A DNA stretch of 64,000 nucleotides from UBA8437 sp964646205 (GTDB lineage: Bacteria; Planctomycetota; Planctomycetia; Planctomycetales; Planctomycetaceae): positions 3,752 through 67,751 of the forward strand of contig CAZYAZ010000026.1 of the NCBI GenBank assembly GCA_964646205.1. The letters are read 5' to 3'. Under the pieces are notes generated by a model. The model did no database searches, had not been told where the DNA came from, and saw only the letters and a list, made by a program, of their open reading frames with translations. The position numbers were made by a program, and so were the translations under genes. Positions 17,098-25,912 of the stretch are shown piece by piece. How positions within the stretch are numbered: position 1 is the first letter of the stretch; every line of letters begins with the position of its first letter.

Positions 17098-20000
17098 ATG
17101 AAGCTGTGGGAATTTTGGATCGATGTCGGTGGCACGTTCACCGATTGCATGGCCTGTTCGCCCTCGAACGACCTTGTCCCGCGCAAGGTGCTCAGTTCAG
17201 CAGTCACCAAGGGACAGATCGGCGACGTCACCGGTACCGACCGGATTGTCGATCCGGCCAGGATCGGTGATCCTCCCGGTTTCTGGATCGGCTACCCCCT
17301 GCGTTGCCTCGATTCGGCCGGCCAGCCATTGCTTGAAGCAACAGTCACCGATTTCGACACGAACACCGGCCGCCTCGCACTCAACCAGGTCCTATCCGAC
17401 TCGATCGAACCCGGATTGTCCTATGAGTTGGTTTCCCCCGAGGAAGCCCCGATCCTGGTGATCCGCCTCATCCTGGGTTTGCGACTGGACGAGCCGATTC
17501 CGGACGTTTCGGTACGGCTGGGTACTACCCGTGGGACCAACGCCCTGCTGACTCGTGAAGGAGCGCGGACGGCACTGGTCACGACTCGCGGATTTGCCGA
17601 CGTACCGTTGATCGGCAACCAGGATCGTCCCCGGCTCTTCGACCTCACCATCCACAAACCCCAGCCACTCTTCGAACGGGTCATCGAGGTCGACGAACGG
17701 ATCGACGCAGACGGGCAGGTGCTGCAACCTCCTGAACTGGAACCCGTCCAGGAAGCCCTCGCCCAGGCCCACAGCGACGGAATCGAGTCGATCGCCATCT
17801 GCCTGCTGCACTCTTTCTCCAACAGCAGCCACGAGGAACAGGTCGAGCAGACGGCTCGGGTTGCCGGATTCACCGAGATCAGTCGTTCCAGTCGTCTCTC
17901 GCCATTGATCAAGATCGTCAGCCGCACCGACACGACGTTGGTTGACGCTTACCTGAACCCAATCCTCCGCCAGTACGTCAGCCGGCTCCGAAACTCCCTC
18001 GGGACAAGTTCCCTGAAGATCATGACCTCGGCCGGAGGCCTGGTCGACGCCGACCGCTTCGTCGGCAAGGACAGCATTCTCTCGGGCCCCGCCGGAGGCG
18101 TGATCGGTTTTTCTCGAGTCGCCGAACAAGCCGGTTTTGATCGTTCAATCGGATTCGACATGGGCGGCACCAGCACGGACGTCTCCCGGTACGATGGCAG
18201 CTACGAACGCGAGTTCGAAACCACCAAGGCGGGAGTCCGCATCGTTTCACCGATGCTGGCAATCGAAACGGTCGCTGCCGGCGGTGGGAGCGTCTGTGAT
18301 TTCGATGGCGTCAAACTCGCCGTCGGCCCGGCCAGTGCCGGTGCCGACCCCGGCCCGGCCTGTTACGGTCGCGGCGGCCCGTTGACCGTCACCGACCTCA
18401 ATGTCCATCTCGGACGAATCCTCCCGGACAGATTCCCCTTCCCCTTGGACACGCGGGCTGTCACCTCCCGCCTGGAATCGCTCTGCGACCGCATTGCCGA
18501 ATCGCCAATGGGCCGCCGTTATACACCCACCGAACTCGCCGAGGGATTTCTCCAGATCGCGATCGCCAACATGGTTCGCGCCATCCGCAACATCTCCGTC
18601 GCCCGGGGCTACGACCCGTCCGACTACGTGCTGGTGACATTTGGTGGTGCCGGCGCCCAGCACGCCTGTGCCATTGCCAGGGAACTGGGCGTTCGAGACG
18701 TCCTGGTCCACCCCTACGCCGGGATCCTCAGTGCCTACGGCATGGGCCTGGCCGATGTCCGGCGATTTGCCCAGCAGAGCGTGTTGCGGCCCTACGATCC
18801 ACAGACAATCGAGACTCTCGAGAGCGTCTTCCTGGAACTGGAGAGCGAGGCCACACGGGAGGTGCAGGACGAGGGAATCCCTGATGATCGGATCGGCAAG
18901 CCACGGCGAACCCTGGAAATCCGCTACCAGGGTGTCGAGGCGGCGATTCCCGTCCCCTGCCCCGAGACTGGCGACTACGCCGCCAGTTACCACGAACTTC
19001 ACCAGCAACTCTACGGGTACACCCACGATGGACGCCCACTGGAGATCACCGCGGCCCGGGTGGAAGTTGTTGGCACCACGGCCGATCCACCGCTGGCGAC
19101 GACAACCCCGGTTTCCCGGACACCGGTCCCCACCCAAACCCAGCGGGTTGTCTTTGACGCGAATCCCCAGGACACCAACGTGTTCCTTCGAGAGGAACTC
19201 CACCCCGGAGACCAATTCACCGGCCCAGCCATCGTCTGCGAATCCACGTCGACTGTCGTCATCGAACCGGGTTACACGGCCAGGATCACCGAGCGCAACG
19301 AGGTGCTGATCCGGCGGGATTCCCAGGACCAGGGAATTGCTGACGTCTCGACCGAGGCCGACCCGGTGATGCTGGAGATCTTCAACAATCTCTTCGCGTC
19401 GATCGCCGAACAGATGGGACTGACACTCCAAAAAACCAGCTTCTCAACCAACGTCAAGGAACGACTCGACTTCAGTTGTGCCATCTTCTCAGCCACCGGC
19501 GACCTGGTCGTCAACGCTCCTCATATCCCTGTGCACCTCGGGGCGATGGGCGAAACCGTCAAGCGGATCCTGTCGGACAATCCGGACATGTCGCCCGGCG
19601 ACGTGTTTGTCACCAACGATCCCTACCGGGGTGGGTCTCATCTCCCGGATGTCACCGTCGTCACACCGGTTCATCACCACGAGGATGGACGCCTCCTGTT
19701 TTTCACCGCCAGCCGGGCTCATCACGCGGAGATTGGCGGCATCGTACCCGGCAGCATGCCGCCATTCTCCAGGAGTCTCGGGGACGAGGGGGTGCTGATC
19801 CGGAATTTCCGGCTGGTCGATCGGGGGGCGTCCCGGGAAGACGCGCTTCGGGAACTGCTCGCATCGGGACCTCATCCCAGCCGCAACGTGCCGGAAAACC
19901 TCGCCGACGTCTCGGCTCAAGTTGCAGCCAACAACAGTGGAGTTGTCCAACTCGGCCTGTTGGTCCAACGGTACTCGCTGGAAGTCGTTGCGGCCTACAT

Positions 20001-20928
20001 GGGGCATATCCAGCAGGCAGCATCCGAGAAAATGCGGCTGGCCCTGGGAGAAATCCCCGACGGGAATTACAACCGCACCGACCATCTCGACAACGGGTCA
20101 CCAATCACGGTGTCGATCACTATCGCCGGAGAAACGGCCGAGGTCGACTTCTCGGGCACCGGCCCCGTGATGGACTCCAATCTCAACGCCAACCGTGCCA
20201 TCGTCACGGCCGCCTGCCTGTATGTCTTTCGCTGCCTCATCAACGAGGACATTCCGCTCAACAGCGGCGTGCTGGAACCGGTCACGATCCACCTGCCCGA
20301 GTGCCTGCTGAACCCACCCGAACACGAGGACCCCGCGCGGAGCGCCGCGGTGGTCGGTGGGAATGTCGAAACCAGCCAACGGGTGGTCGACACACTCCTG
20401 GGCGCCCTGGGCGTAGCTGCAGCCAGCCAGGGAACAATGAACAACCTGACATTCGGTGACGAGACATTCGGATACTACGAGACGATTTGCGGGGGAGCGG
20501 GCGCGACACCTGCCGCGGCCGGAACCGACGCGGTCCACACCCACATGACCAACACGAGGTTGACTGATGTCGAGGTGATCGAACGGAGGTACCCGGTGCG
20601 GGTTCACGAGTTCTCGATCCGGACCGGATCCGGTGGAAATGGTCGTTTTCCCGGCGGCAGCGGCATCGTCCGTCGCATCGAGTTTCTGCGTCCGCTGTCA
20701 GTCTCGATCCTCTCGGAACGACGCGGCCCCGCGGCCCCCTTCGGTCTCGACGGTGGCGAACCGGGCCAACTCGGACAGAACCTGCTCCAGCCCTTTGGCA
20801 AATCCGACCAGCAGGACCTTGGTGGCAAGGTCCAACTCGATGTCAACACCGGGGATGTGCTGACAATCCGGACCCCCGGTGGCGGTGGTGTTGGACAGGT
20901 CGATGACTCGGACACCGGGAACCGGTGA
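17098..20928 (+). CDS. fused hydantoinase A/B, 5-oxoprolinase family
   Basis: The 1276-residue protein joins HyuA and HyuB in one chain, as in OPLAH-type ATP-dependent 5-oxoprolinases, which open 5-oxoproline to glutamate. The N-terminal half starts FWIDVGGTFTDCM, an actin-fold phosphate loop, and has GFDMGGTSTDVSRYDG and VAAGGGSVCDF. The HyuB half starts near residue 755 with LEIFNNLFASIAEQMG and contains VTNDPYRGGSHLPDVTVV and GSGGNGRFPGGSGI. The ATG at 17098 is preceded by GGAG at rather short spacing. Hydantoin or other lactam substrates cannot be excluded, but a DUF1445 gene 1.2 kb away supports an oxoproline role. Confidence 0.88.
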   Translation: MKLWEFWIDVGGTFTDCMACSPSNDLVPRKVLSSAVTKGQIGDVTGTDRIVDPARIGDPPGFWIGYPLRCLDSAGQPLLEATVTDFDTNTGRLALNQVLSDSIEPGLSYELVSPEEAPILVIRLILGLRLDEPIPDVSVRLGTTRGTNALLTREGARTALVTTRGFADVPLIGNQDRPRLFDLTIHKPQPLFERVIEVDERIDADGQVLQPPELEPVQEALAQAHSDGIESIAICLLHSFSNSSHEEQVEQTARVAGFTEISRSSRLSPLIKIVSRTDTTLVDAYLNPILRQYVSRLRNSLGTSSLKIMTSAGGLVDADRFVGKDSILSGPAGGVIGFSRVAEQAGFDRSIGFDMGGTSTDVSRYDGSYEREFETTKAGVRIVSPMLAIETVAAGGGSVCDFDGVKLAVGPASAGADPGPACYGRGGPLTVTDLNVHLGRILPDRFPFPLDTRAVTSRLESLCDRIAESPMGRRYTPTELAEGFLQIAIANMVRAIRNISVARGYDPSDYVLVTFGGAGAQHACAIARELGVRDVLVHPYAGILSAYGMGLADVRRFAQQSVLRPYDPQTIETLESVFLELESEATREVQDEGIPDDRIGKPRRTLEIRYQGVEAAIPVPCPETGDYAASYHELHQQLYGYTHDGRPLEITAARVEVVGTTADPPLATTTPVSRTPVPTQTQRVVFDANPQDTNVFLREELHPGDQFTGPAIVCESTSTVVIEPGYTARITERNEVLIRRDSQDQGIADVSTEADPVMLEIFNNLFASIAEQMGLTLQKTSFSTNVKERLDFSCAIFSATGDLVVNAPHIPVHLGAMGETVKRILSDNPDMSPGDVFVTNDPYRGGSHLPDVTVVTPVHHHEDGRLLFFTASRAHHAEIGGIVPGSMPPFSRSLGDEGVLIRNFRLVDRGASREDALRELLASGPHPSRNVPENLADVSAQVAANNSGVVQLGLLVQRYSLEVVAAYMGHIQQAASEKMRLALGEIPDGNYNRTDHLDNGSPITVSITIAGETAEVDFSGTGPVMDSNLNANRAIVTAACLYVFRCLINEDIPLNSGVLEPVTIHLPECLLNPPEHEDPARSAAVVGGNVETSQRVVDTLLGALGVAAASQGTMNNLTFGDETFGYYETICGGAGATPAAAGTDAVHTHMTNTRLTDVEVIERRYPVRVHEFSIRTGSGGNGRFPGGSGIVRRIEFLRPLSVSILSERRGPAAPFGLDGGEPGQLGQNLLQPFGKSDQQDLGGKVQLDVNTGDVLTIRTPGGGGVGQVDDSDTGNR

Positions 20929-21015
20929 CGTGACTGGCAAGCCACCCGGCAGCCCCCTACCATACGCCTCGTTGAACCCCGTCCCCCGACTCATCACTCA
21001 GCTAGCGAGCACCAG

Positions 21016-21552
21016 ATGACCGACAACCGCCGCGGCGAAGTGGACCAGGCGCTGGAAGGCGTCGATTTCGAAACGACCGATTACCAGGTTGAACTCCAGA
21101 CATCCCTGGGATCAATCACCCTCGACCTCTGGGCAGACATCGCTCCCGGCCACTGTCGCAACCTGATCGGATTGACCAAGATCGGCTACTACGATGGCAT
21201 CGTCTTTCATCGAGTGATCGCCGGCTTTGTCGCCCAGGTCGGCTGTCCACAGGGCACCGGAACCGGCGGACCGGGATACACGATCGACGCCGAATTCAAC
21301 GACCGGCTGCACGAAGCCGGAGTCTTGTCGATGGCTCGCACCAGCGACCCCAATTCCGCCGGCAGCCAGGTGTTCCTCTGCCTGGACCGTGTCCCCCACC
21401 TGGACCGCCAGTACACCGCCTTCGGCAAGACGGCCGATGATCAGAGTCTCGAAACGCTGCTGGAGATAGGCCGGCTCGCGACCGATGGGCAAGATCGACC
21501 GCTGGAAGAGGTGCGGATCGAATCGGGACGGGTCATCGAGTCGCCGCGTTGA
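21016..21552 (+). CDS. peptidyl-prolyl cis-trans isomerase, cyclophilin type
   Basis: A 178-residue cytoplasmic cyclophilin that accelerates proline isomerisation during folding. Core motifs are YYDGIVFHRVIAGFVAQVG, with the catalytic Arg in FHRV, then GTGTGGPGYTIDAEF, SMARTSDPNSAGSQVFLC and LDRQYTAFGK. No signal peptide is seen; about 20 extra residues precede the domain. Its last 20 bases overlap tail-to-tail with the MOSC gene on the other strand. Confidence 0.93.
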   Translation: MTDNRRGEVDQALEGVDFETTDYQVELQTSLGSITLDLWADIAPGHCRNLIGLTKIGYYDGIVFHRVIAGFVAQVGCPQGTGTGGPGYTIDAEFNDRLHEAGVLSMARTSDPNSAGSQVFLCLDRVPHLDRQYTAFGKTADDQSLETLLEIGRLATDGQDRPLEEVRIESGRVIESPR

Positions 21553-22000
21553 CCACGTCGCCAATGCGGACGACGCCACCGGAGACCACCTTGGCGCAGA
21601 TGCCGCCGTGGCCGTTCATGGCGTTGTAGCCACCGGCCCCGAGGTTCAATTCCATTCGCTCGCACGGCTCGCACGGGCCAGTGCCCTTGAGCACCGTCTC
21701 CCCCAATTGGAACGTCCGATCCTGCAATGCCAGCAGGTTGATGCCGCTGACAACGATGTTGCGACGCAGAATTGCCGGGTCAATTGAATCGCGGCCCAGC
21801 AGCGCCGCCACGGTCGCCAGATGCTCGTGCTGGATCAGCGTCACCTCACGATCGGTCTCGCCGGAGACGGCGTGGTGCTCGCCGTCGATTCCAGTACCAG
21901 GCTCCAGCCGACACTCCTGCCCGGCCACGACGTCCCGCGTCGGCTGATCCGCACCACCGATCCATTCGACTCGTCCGGTGCGAGGGAATTGTCCGTCCAT
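21533..22000 (-). CDS. MOSC domain protein
   Basis: A 155-residue MOSC (molybdenum cofactor sulfurase C-terminal) protein. The family features are GRVEWIGG at the start, the segment LRRNIVVSGINLLAL, and the conserved Cys in GTGPCEPCERM. MOSC proteins bind sulfurated molybdenum cofactor or, in YiiM-like forms, reduce N-hydroxylated bases. The ATG at 21998-22000 is chosen over upstream starts because AGAGGG precedes it. The gene lies 1.1 kb from a molybdenum hydroxylase operon on the opposite strand, a suggestive but not conclusive neighbourhood. Confidence 0.85.
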   Translation of the reverse strand: MDGQFPRTGRVEWIGGADQPTRDVVAGQECRLEPGTGIDGEHHAVSGETDREVTLIQHEHLATVAALLGRDSIDPAILRRNIVVSGINLLALQDRTFQLGETVLKGTGPCEPCERMELNLGAGGYNAMNGHGGICAKVVSGGVVRIGDVVNAATR

Positions 22001-22140
22001 CACCAACCCTCTCTTTTCCTGTCTCGACCCAACCGTTCGGTTCATCCACCGCTGCGTATCGGGCACATCCTAGACCGATAATGGCTCCGCCGGAAGCGCC
22101 ACGCTCGCCAGTCGGCTTGTCTCGCCGTTAGACTGGCACG

Positions 22141-22947
22141 ATGCACACCGAGCCTGGCCCTGTCCCCAACACTCCCGAGGACGTCCGACGAGCTTGTCGC
22201 GATGGCAGTTGGACTGGCCACACGGCAGGACTGGCTCCCGGATACGCCCAGGCCAACCTGGTGATCCTGCCAACCGAGTACGCCGCCGACTTCCATTCGT
22301 TCTGTCTCCGAAACCCCAAGCCCTGCCCTCTACTTGAGGTGACCGAACAGGGCATCCCGACGCCATCCCGGATTGCCCCGTCGGCCGACATCCGCACCGA
22401 CGTTCCCCGTTACCGGGTCTGGGAGCAAGGCGAAGCTGTCGATGAACCAACAGACGTCCTGGCACTCTGGCGAGACGACCTGGTTGGATTCCTGATCGGA
22501 TGCTCGTTCACCTTCGAGGCCGCGTTGATCCGAGACGGTCTGGAGGTGCGTCACCAGGCCCGTGGCACCAACGTGCCCATGTTTCGCACGTCAATCGAGT
22601 GCGAACCTGTGGGACCCTTCGCCGGAGAACTGGTGGTGTCAATGAGACCCTACAGCCCGGCCGACGTGGTGCGAGCCGTGGAAGTCACCTCGCAGTTTCC
22701 CCAGGTCCACGGATCACCCATCCACGTGGGCCTGCCGGAACTCCTGGGGATTGACGACCTCGCGCAACCGGACTTCGGCGACGCGGTCCCTGTCGGAGAC
22801 GATGAACTGCCGGTGTTCTGGGCCTGCGGAGTCACGCCCCAGGCGGTGCTGGAATCCGCACGAGTTCCCTTCGCGATCACCCACGCACCCGGCTGCATGT
22901 TTGTCAGTGACGTCCGCGACGACCAACTCGAATCGGATGCCCCCTGA
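22141..22947 (+). CDS. D-glutamate cyclase-like protein (DUF1445)
   Basis: The 268-residue protein matches the DUF1445/YcsI family: an N-terminal GLAPGYAQANLVILP segment, GFLIGCSFTFEAAL, then RGTNVPMFRTSIECEP and GELVVSMRPY, and finally ITHAPGCMFVSD. The mammalian member converts D-glutamate to 5-oxo-D-proline; bacterial members are often named putative hydro-lyases and lie near 5-oxoprolinase genes. Here the fused oxoprolinase lies 1.2 kb upstream on the same strand, with a cyclophilin and a MOSC gene between. Cytoplasmic; no signal peptide. Confidence 0.87.
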   Translation: MHTEPGPVPNTPEDVRRACRDGSWTGHTAGLAPGYAQANLVILPTEYAADFHSFCLRNPKPCPLLEVTEQGIPTPSRIAPSADIRTDVPRYRVWEQGEAVDEPTDVLALWRDDLVGFLIGCSFTFEAALIRDGLEVRHQARGTNVPMFRTSIECEPVGPFAGELVVSMRPYSPADVVRAVEVTSQFPQVHGSPIHVGLPELLGIDDLAQPDFGDAVPVGDDELPVFWACGVTPQAVLESARVPFAITHAPGCMFVSDVRDDQLESDAP

Positions 22948-23143
22948 TCGAGCCATCGGCATGGCCCAGATGGTGTCCGTCTCGACCCCCTGGCCCCATC
23001 TCAACACAGCCGGTGTGCAGTTTCCCGGTCTTTTTTCGTCCCACACGTTTGAGAACCCGTATCGCCGTCGGTAGGATGCGTGCATTAACCGCAGACTCGG
23101 GAGGCGAGTCCGTGTTTGGCAACTGTTGAGGAGAGTGAAGTCC

Positions 23144-23767
23144 ATGCAGGACCGAAACGATCAAAAACGCAACGGGCCAGACTTCAGTCGTCGTGATTTT
23201 CTGAAGGGTTCAGCTGCTGCCGCGACCGCCACGGCGGTTGCCACGCAGGGCCCCGAGGAAGCGGCGGCCGCCAATCTGAAGACCAACGTCTTCGCGGCGA
23301 CCGCACAGAACGTGACACTGAATGTCAACGGCAAGAATCACACCGTCAAGGTCGAGCCGCGGGTCACCCTGCTGCACGTCCTGCGGAACACTTTGAACCT
23401 GACCGGCTGCAAAGAGGTGGACGAACGGTCCGCCGACGGCGCCGACACGGTGATGATCGACGGCAAGGCCGTGCTCGCCGGTAGCCGCCTGGCAATCGAA
23501 TGCGAGGGCAAGAAGATTCGCACTGTCGAATCTCTGCGGCAGGGCAACAAGGTTGACGAGGTCGTCTCGGGCTTCGTCAAACACGACGCCATGCAGTGCG
23601 GCTTTTGCACACCGGGCTTCGTGGTCGCCACACGGGTCTTCCTGGACAAGAACCCCAAGGCGTCTCTCGGAGACATCCAGAAGGGCCTGGGCGGCAACAT
23701 CTGCCGCTGTGGCACCTACCAGGGCATCACATCATGTGCCCTGGAGATCTCGAAGGGAGGCAAGTGA
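23144..23767 (+). CDS. Tat-exported xanthine dehydrogenase-family iron-sulfur subunit, one cluster lost
   Basis: Small electron-transfer subunit of a molybdenum hydroxylase, 207 residues. A Tat leader (FSRRDFLKGSAAAATATA) places the complex in the periplasm, as for PaoABC. The plant-ferredoxin-like domain normally holds CxxxxCxxC and a later Cys. Here only Cys89 remains, the CGAC motif reads DGAD (Asp98, Asp101), and the fourth ligand position reads GSRLA. The helical second domain keeps all four ligands, QCGFCTPGF (Cys152, Cys155) and NICRCGTYQGI (Cys187, Cys189). So only one [2Fe-2S] cluster is expected. AGGAG precedes the ATG at good spacing. The large subunit starts 3 bases downstream. 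Confidence 0.9.
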   Translation: MQDRNDQKRNGPDFSRRDFLKGSAAAATATAVATQGPEEAAAANLKTNVFAATAQNVTLNVNGKNHTVKVEPRVTLLHVLRNTLNLTGCKEVDERSADGADTVMIDGKAVLAGSRLAIECEGKKIRTVESLRQGNKVDEVVSGFVKHDAMQCGFCTPGFVVATRVFLDKNPKASLGDIQKGLGGNICRCGTYQGITSCALEISKGGK

Positions 23768-23770
23768 GCC

Positions 23771-25912
23771 ATGGCAGAACGCAAAGTTGCCTGGAAAGCC
23801 CGCAAGGACAACTCCCTGATCGGGAGCGATATCACGCGGATCGACGGCATTGAAAAGGCCTCCGGCCACGCCAAGTACGCTGCGGACATCAACACCGCCG
23901 GCACCCTGTTTGCCCGGCTTTTGACGTTCAAGGGCGGTGCCGCGGTCGTGAAGACAGTCGACACGGCCGATGCCGAGAAGACTCCCGGCGTCCGCGCCGT
24001 GCACGTCTTCAACGGTCCCGGCAAGGAAGTCCGCTGGGACGGGACAATCGTGGCCGCGGTGGCTGCCGACACGCCCGAACAGGCCGAAGATGGCGTGCGA
24101 GCCATCAAGGTCACCTACGAAACCAAGCCGCACTGGGTCGACGAGGAGGATCTCGCCGGTGCCACCAAGGCCATGCGGACCAAGCCCCTGGGTGACAACC
24201 AGAAGGGCGAAGTCGATGCGGCTCTGAAAGCAGCCAAGCATGTCCACACGGGCTACTACGGAATCGCCACCATCTCGCACATGTGCCTGGAAACGCACGG
24301 TTCACACTGCGAATGGAATGGTGAGGACAAGCTGAATGTCCACCTTTCGACCCAGAACGTCTCGGGTACCGGAGGCCAGTTCGCCGGACCACTGGGACTG
24401 GATGCCAGCAACGTCTCGATCACCTGCAACTACATTGGTGGCGGGTTCGGTTCGAAGTTCGCTGCCGATGAATGGGGCCTGGCCTGTGCACAGCTCTCCA
24501 AGAAGGCCGGCAAACCGGTCCGACTGATGCTCGATCGGGCAACGGAGTTGAAGATCGGGGGGACCCGACCGAGTGGGTTCGCCAAGGTCACAATCGCGGC
24601 CGATGCCGAGGGCAACATCACCGTCTGGGACAGCCACCACTGGGGCACCAGCGGAATCGCCGGCAGTACGATCGCGCTGGGACAGCTGCCCTATTGCTTT
24701 GACGGCATTCCCAACCGCAACCGCAAAGCGACGGGAATCTCAACCAATACCGGTCCCAACCGGGCTTGGCGAGCTCCCCCGCATCCGCAGTTGTGTGCGG
24801 TCACCGACACGGTTATCGACGACCTGGCAGCCAAGATGGGTGCCGACAGCTACGACATCTTCCTGAAGAATCTCGACAAGACGAAGAAACCAGACGTCTA
24901 CGCCGAGGAGATGAAGATCGGTGCGAAGCTGATCGACTGGAAGGCCAAGTGGCACGCCCATGGCAAGGGTGGTGGTGGAGCCCAGAAACGTGGGCTGGGC
25001 ATGGCCCTGCACCAGTGGGGCGGCCGCGCCGGAGCCACGACCTGTACCGTCAAGGTGCACCCCGACGGGGCGGTCGAGACCTTCCTGGGCAGCCAGGATC
25101 TTGGTACCGGCACCCGGACCGTGATCGCGATCACGCTGGCCGAGACATTTGGCCTGGGTGTCGCCGACGTGAAGGTCAACCTGGGAAACAACTCCTATCC
25201 CAAGGCCAATCCGTCAGGCGGTTCGATCACCGTCGGCGGTGTCACTGGGCCCCACCGGCGAGCCGGTCTCGAGGCCCTCTGGAAGATCTACGATCTGGTC
25301 GCCGCCAAGTACAAGGTGGCAGCCGATTCGCTCTCGGCCAAGGGAGGCAAGATCCTCTCGGCCGGCAAGGCGGTCTGCACCTGGAAACAGGCCTGCGGAC
25401 TGCTGGGTGCCATGCCGCTGGAAGTCCAGGGACAGGGCCCCAAGGCCGACGGCCTGACTTCTCAGGGTGTCGGAGGTATCCAGATGGCCGACGTGACCGT
25501 CGACATCGAAACCGGCATCGTCAAGATCAACGAACTGGTCGCCGTACAGGACTGCGGCCTGATCATCGATGAACTGACTGCTCGCAGCCAGGTGTACGGC
25601 GGCCTGATCATGGGCATCGCTTATGCACTCTCGGAGGAACGCGTGATGGACAATCGCACCGGGCGATTCATCAACGCTGACCTGGAGAACTACAAGCTGC
25701 CACGGATCGGTGACATTGGCGAACTGAAAGTCCACATGTACCAGCCTGATAGCGAGTACGAGCGGGGCGTGGTGGGACTGGGAGAACCCCCGGTCATCTC
25801 CACCGGGGCCGCAATTTCCAACGCCGTTGCCAATGCGACCGGTGTGCGGGTCCCCGTCCAGCCGCTGACTCCTCAGCGAGTCCTTGAGGCTCTGAAAGGA
25901 GGTCAAGCATGA
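23771..25912 (+). CDS. molybdenum hydroxylase large subunit (xanthine dehydrogenase family)
   Basis: The 713-residue subunit binds molybdopterin cofactor and the substrate. The N-terminal a/b hammerhead domain begins RIDGIEKASGHAKYAADI. Cofactor motifs are YIGGGFGSKFAADEW, RAWRAPPHPQ and GSQDLGTGTRTVIAI. The catalytic Glu is visible near the C-terminus in VVGLGEPPVISTGAAI. It is closest in plan to the PaoC/YagR type, though the substrate cannot be read from the sequence. It has no signal of its own and would be carried out by the Tat signal of the small subunit. Its stop overlaps the start of the FAD subunit (ATGA). Confidence 0.92.
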   Translation: MAERKVAWKARKDNSLIGSDITRIDGIEKASGHAKYAADINTAGTLFARLLTFKGGAAVVKTVDTADAEKTPGVRAVHVFNGPGKEVRWDGTIVAAVAADTPEQAEDGVRAIKVTYETKPHWVDEEDLAGATKAMRTKPLGDNQKGEVDAALKAAKHVHTGYYGIATISHMCLETHGSHCEWNGEDKLNVHLSTQNVSGTGGQFAGPLGLDASNVSITCNYIGGGFGSKFAADEWGLACAQLSKKAGKPVRLMLDRATELKIGGTRPSGFAKVTIAADAEGNITVWDSHHWGTSGIAGSTIALGQLPYCFDGIPNRNRKATGISTNTGPNRAWRAPPHPQLCAVTDTVIDDLAAKMGADSYDIFLKNLDKTKKPDVYAEEMKIGAKLIDWKAKWHAHGKGGGGAQKRGLGMALHQWGGRAGATTCTVKVHPDGAVETFLGSQDLGTGTRTVIAITLAETFGLGVADVKVNLGNNSYPKANPSGGSITVGGVTGPHRRAGLEALWKIYDLVAAKYKVAADSLSAKGGKILSAGKAVCTWKQACGLLGAMPLEVQGQGPKADGLTSQGVGGIQMADVTVDIETGIVKINELVAVQDCGLIIDELTARSQVYGGLIMGIAYALSEERVMDNRTGRFINADLENYKLPRIGDIGELKVHMYQPDSEYERGVVGLGEPPVISTGAAISNAVANATGVRVPVQPLTPQRVLEALKGGQA

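Noticed and set aside
18247..19431. Open frame of 394 codons on the minus strand
   Set aside because: It is antisense to the 5-oxoprolinase gene and lacks recognisable motifs.
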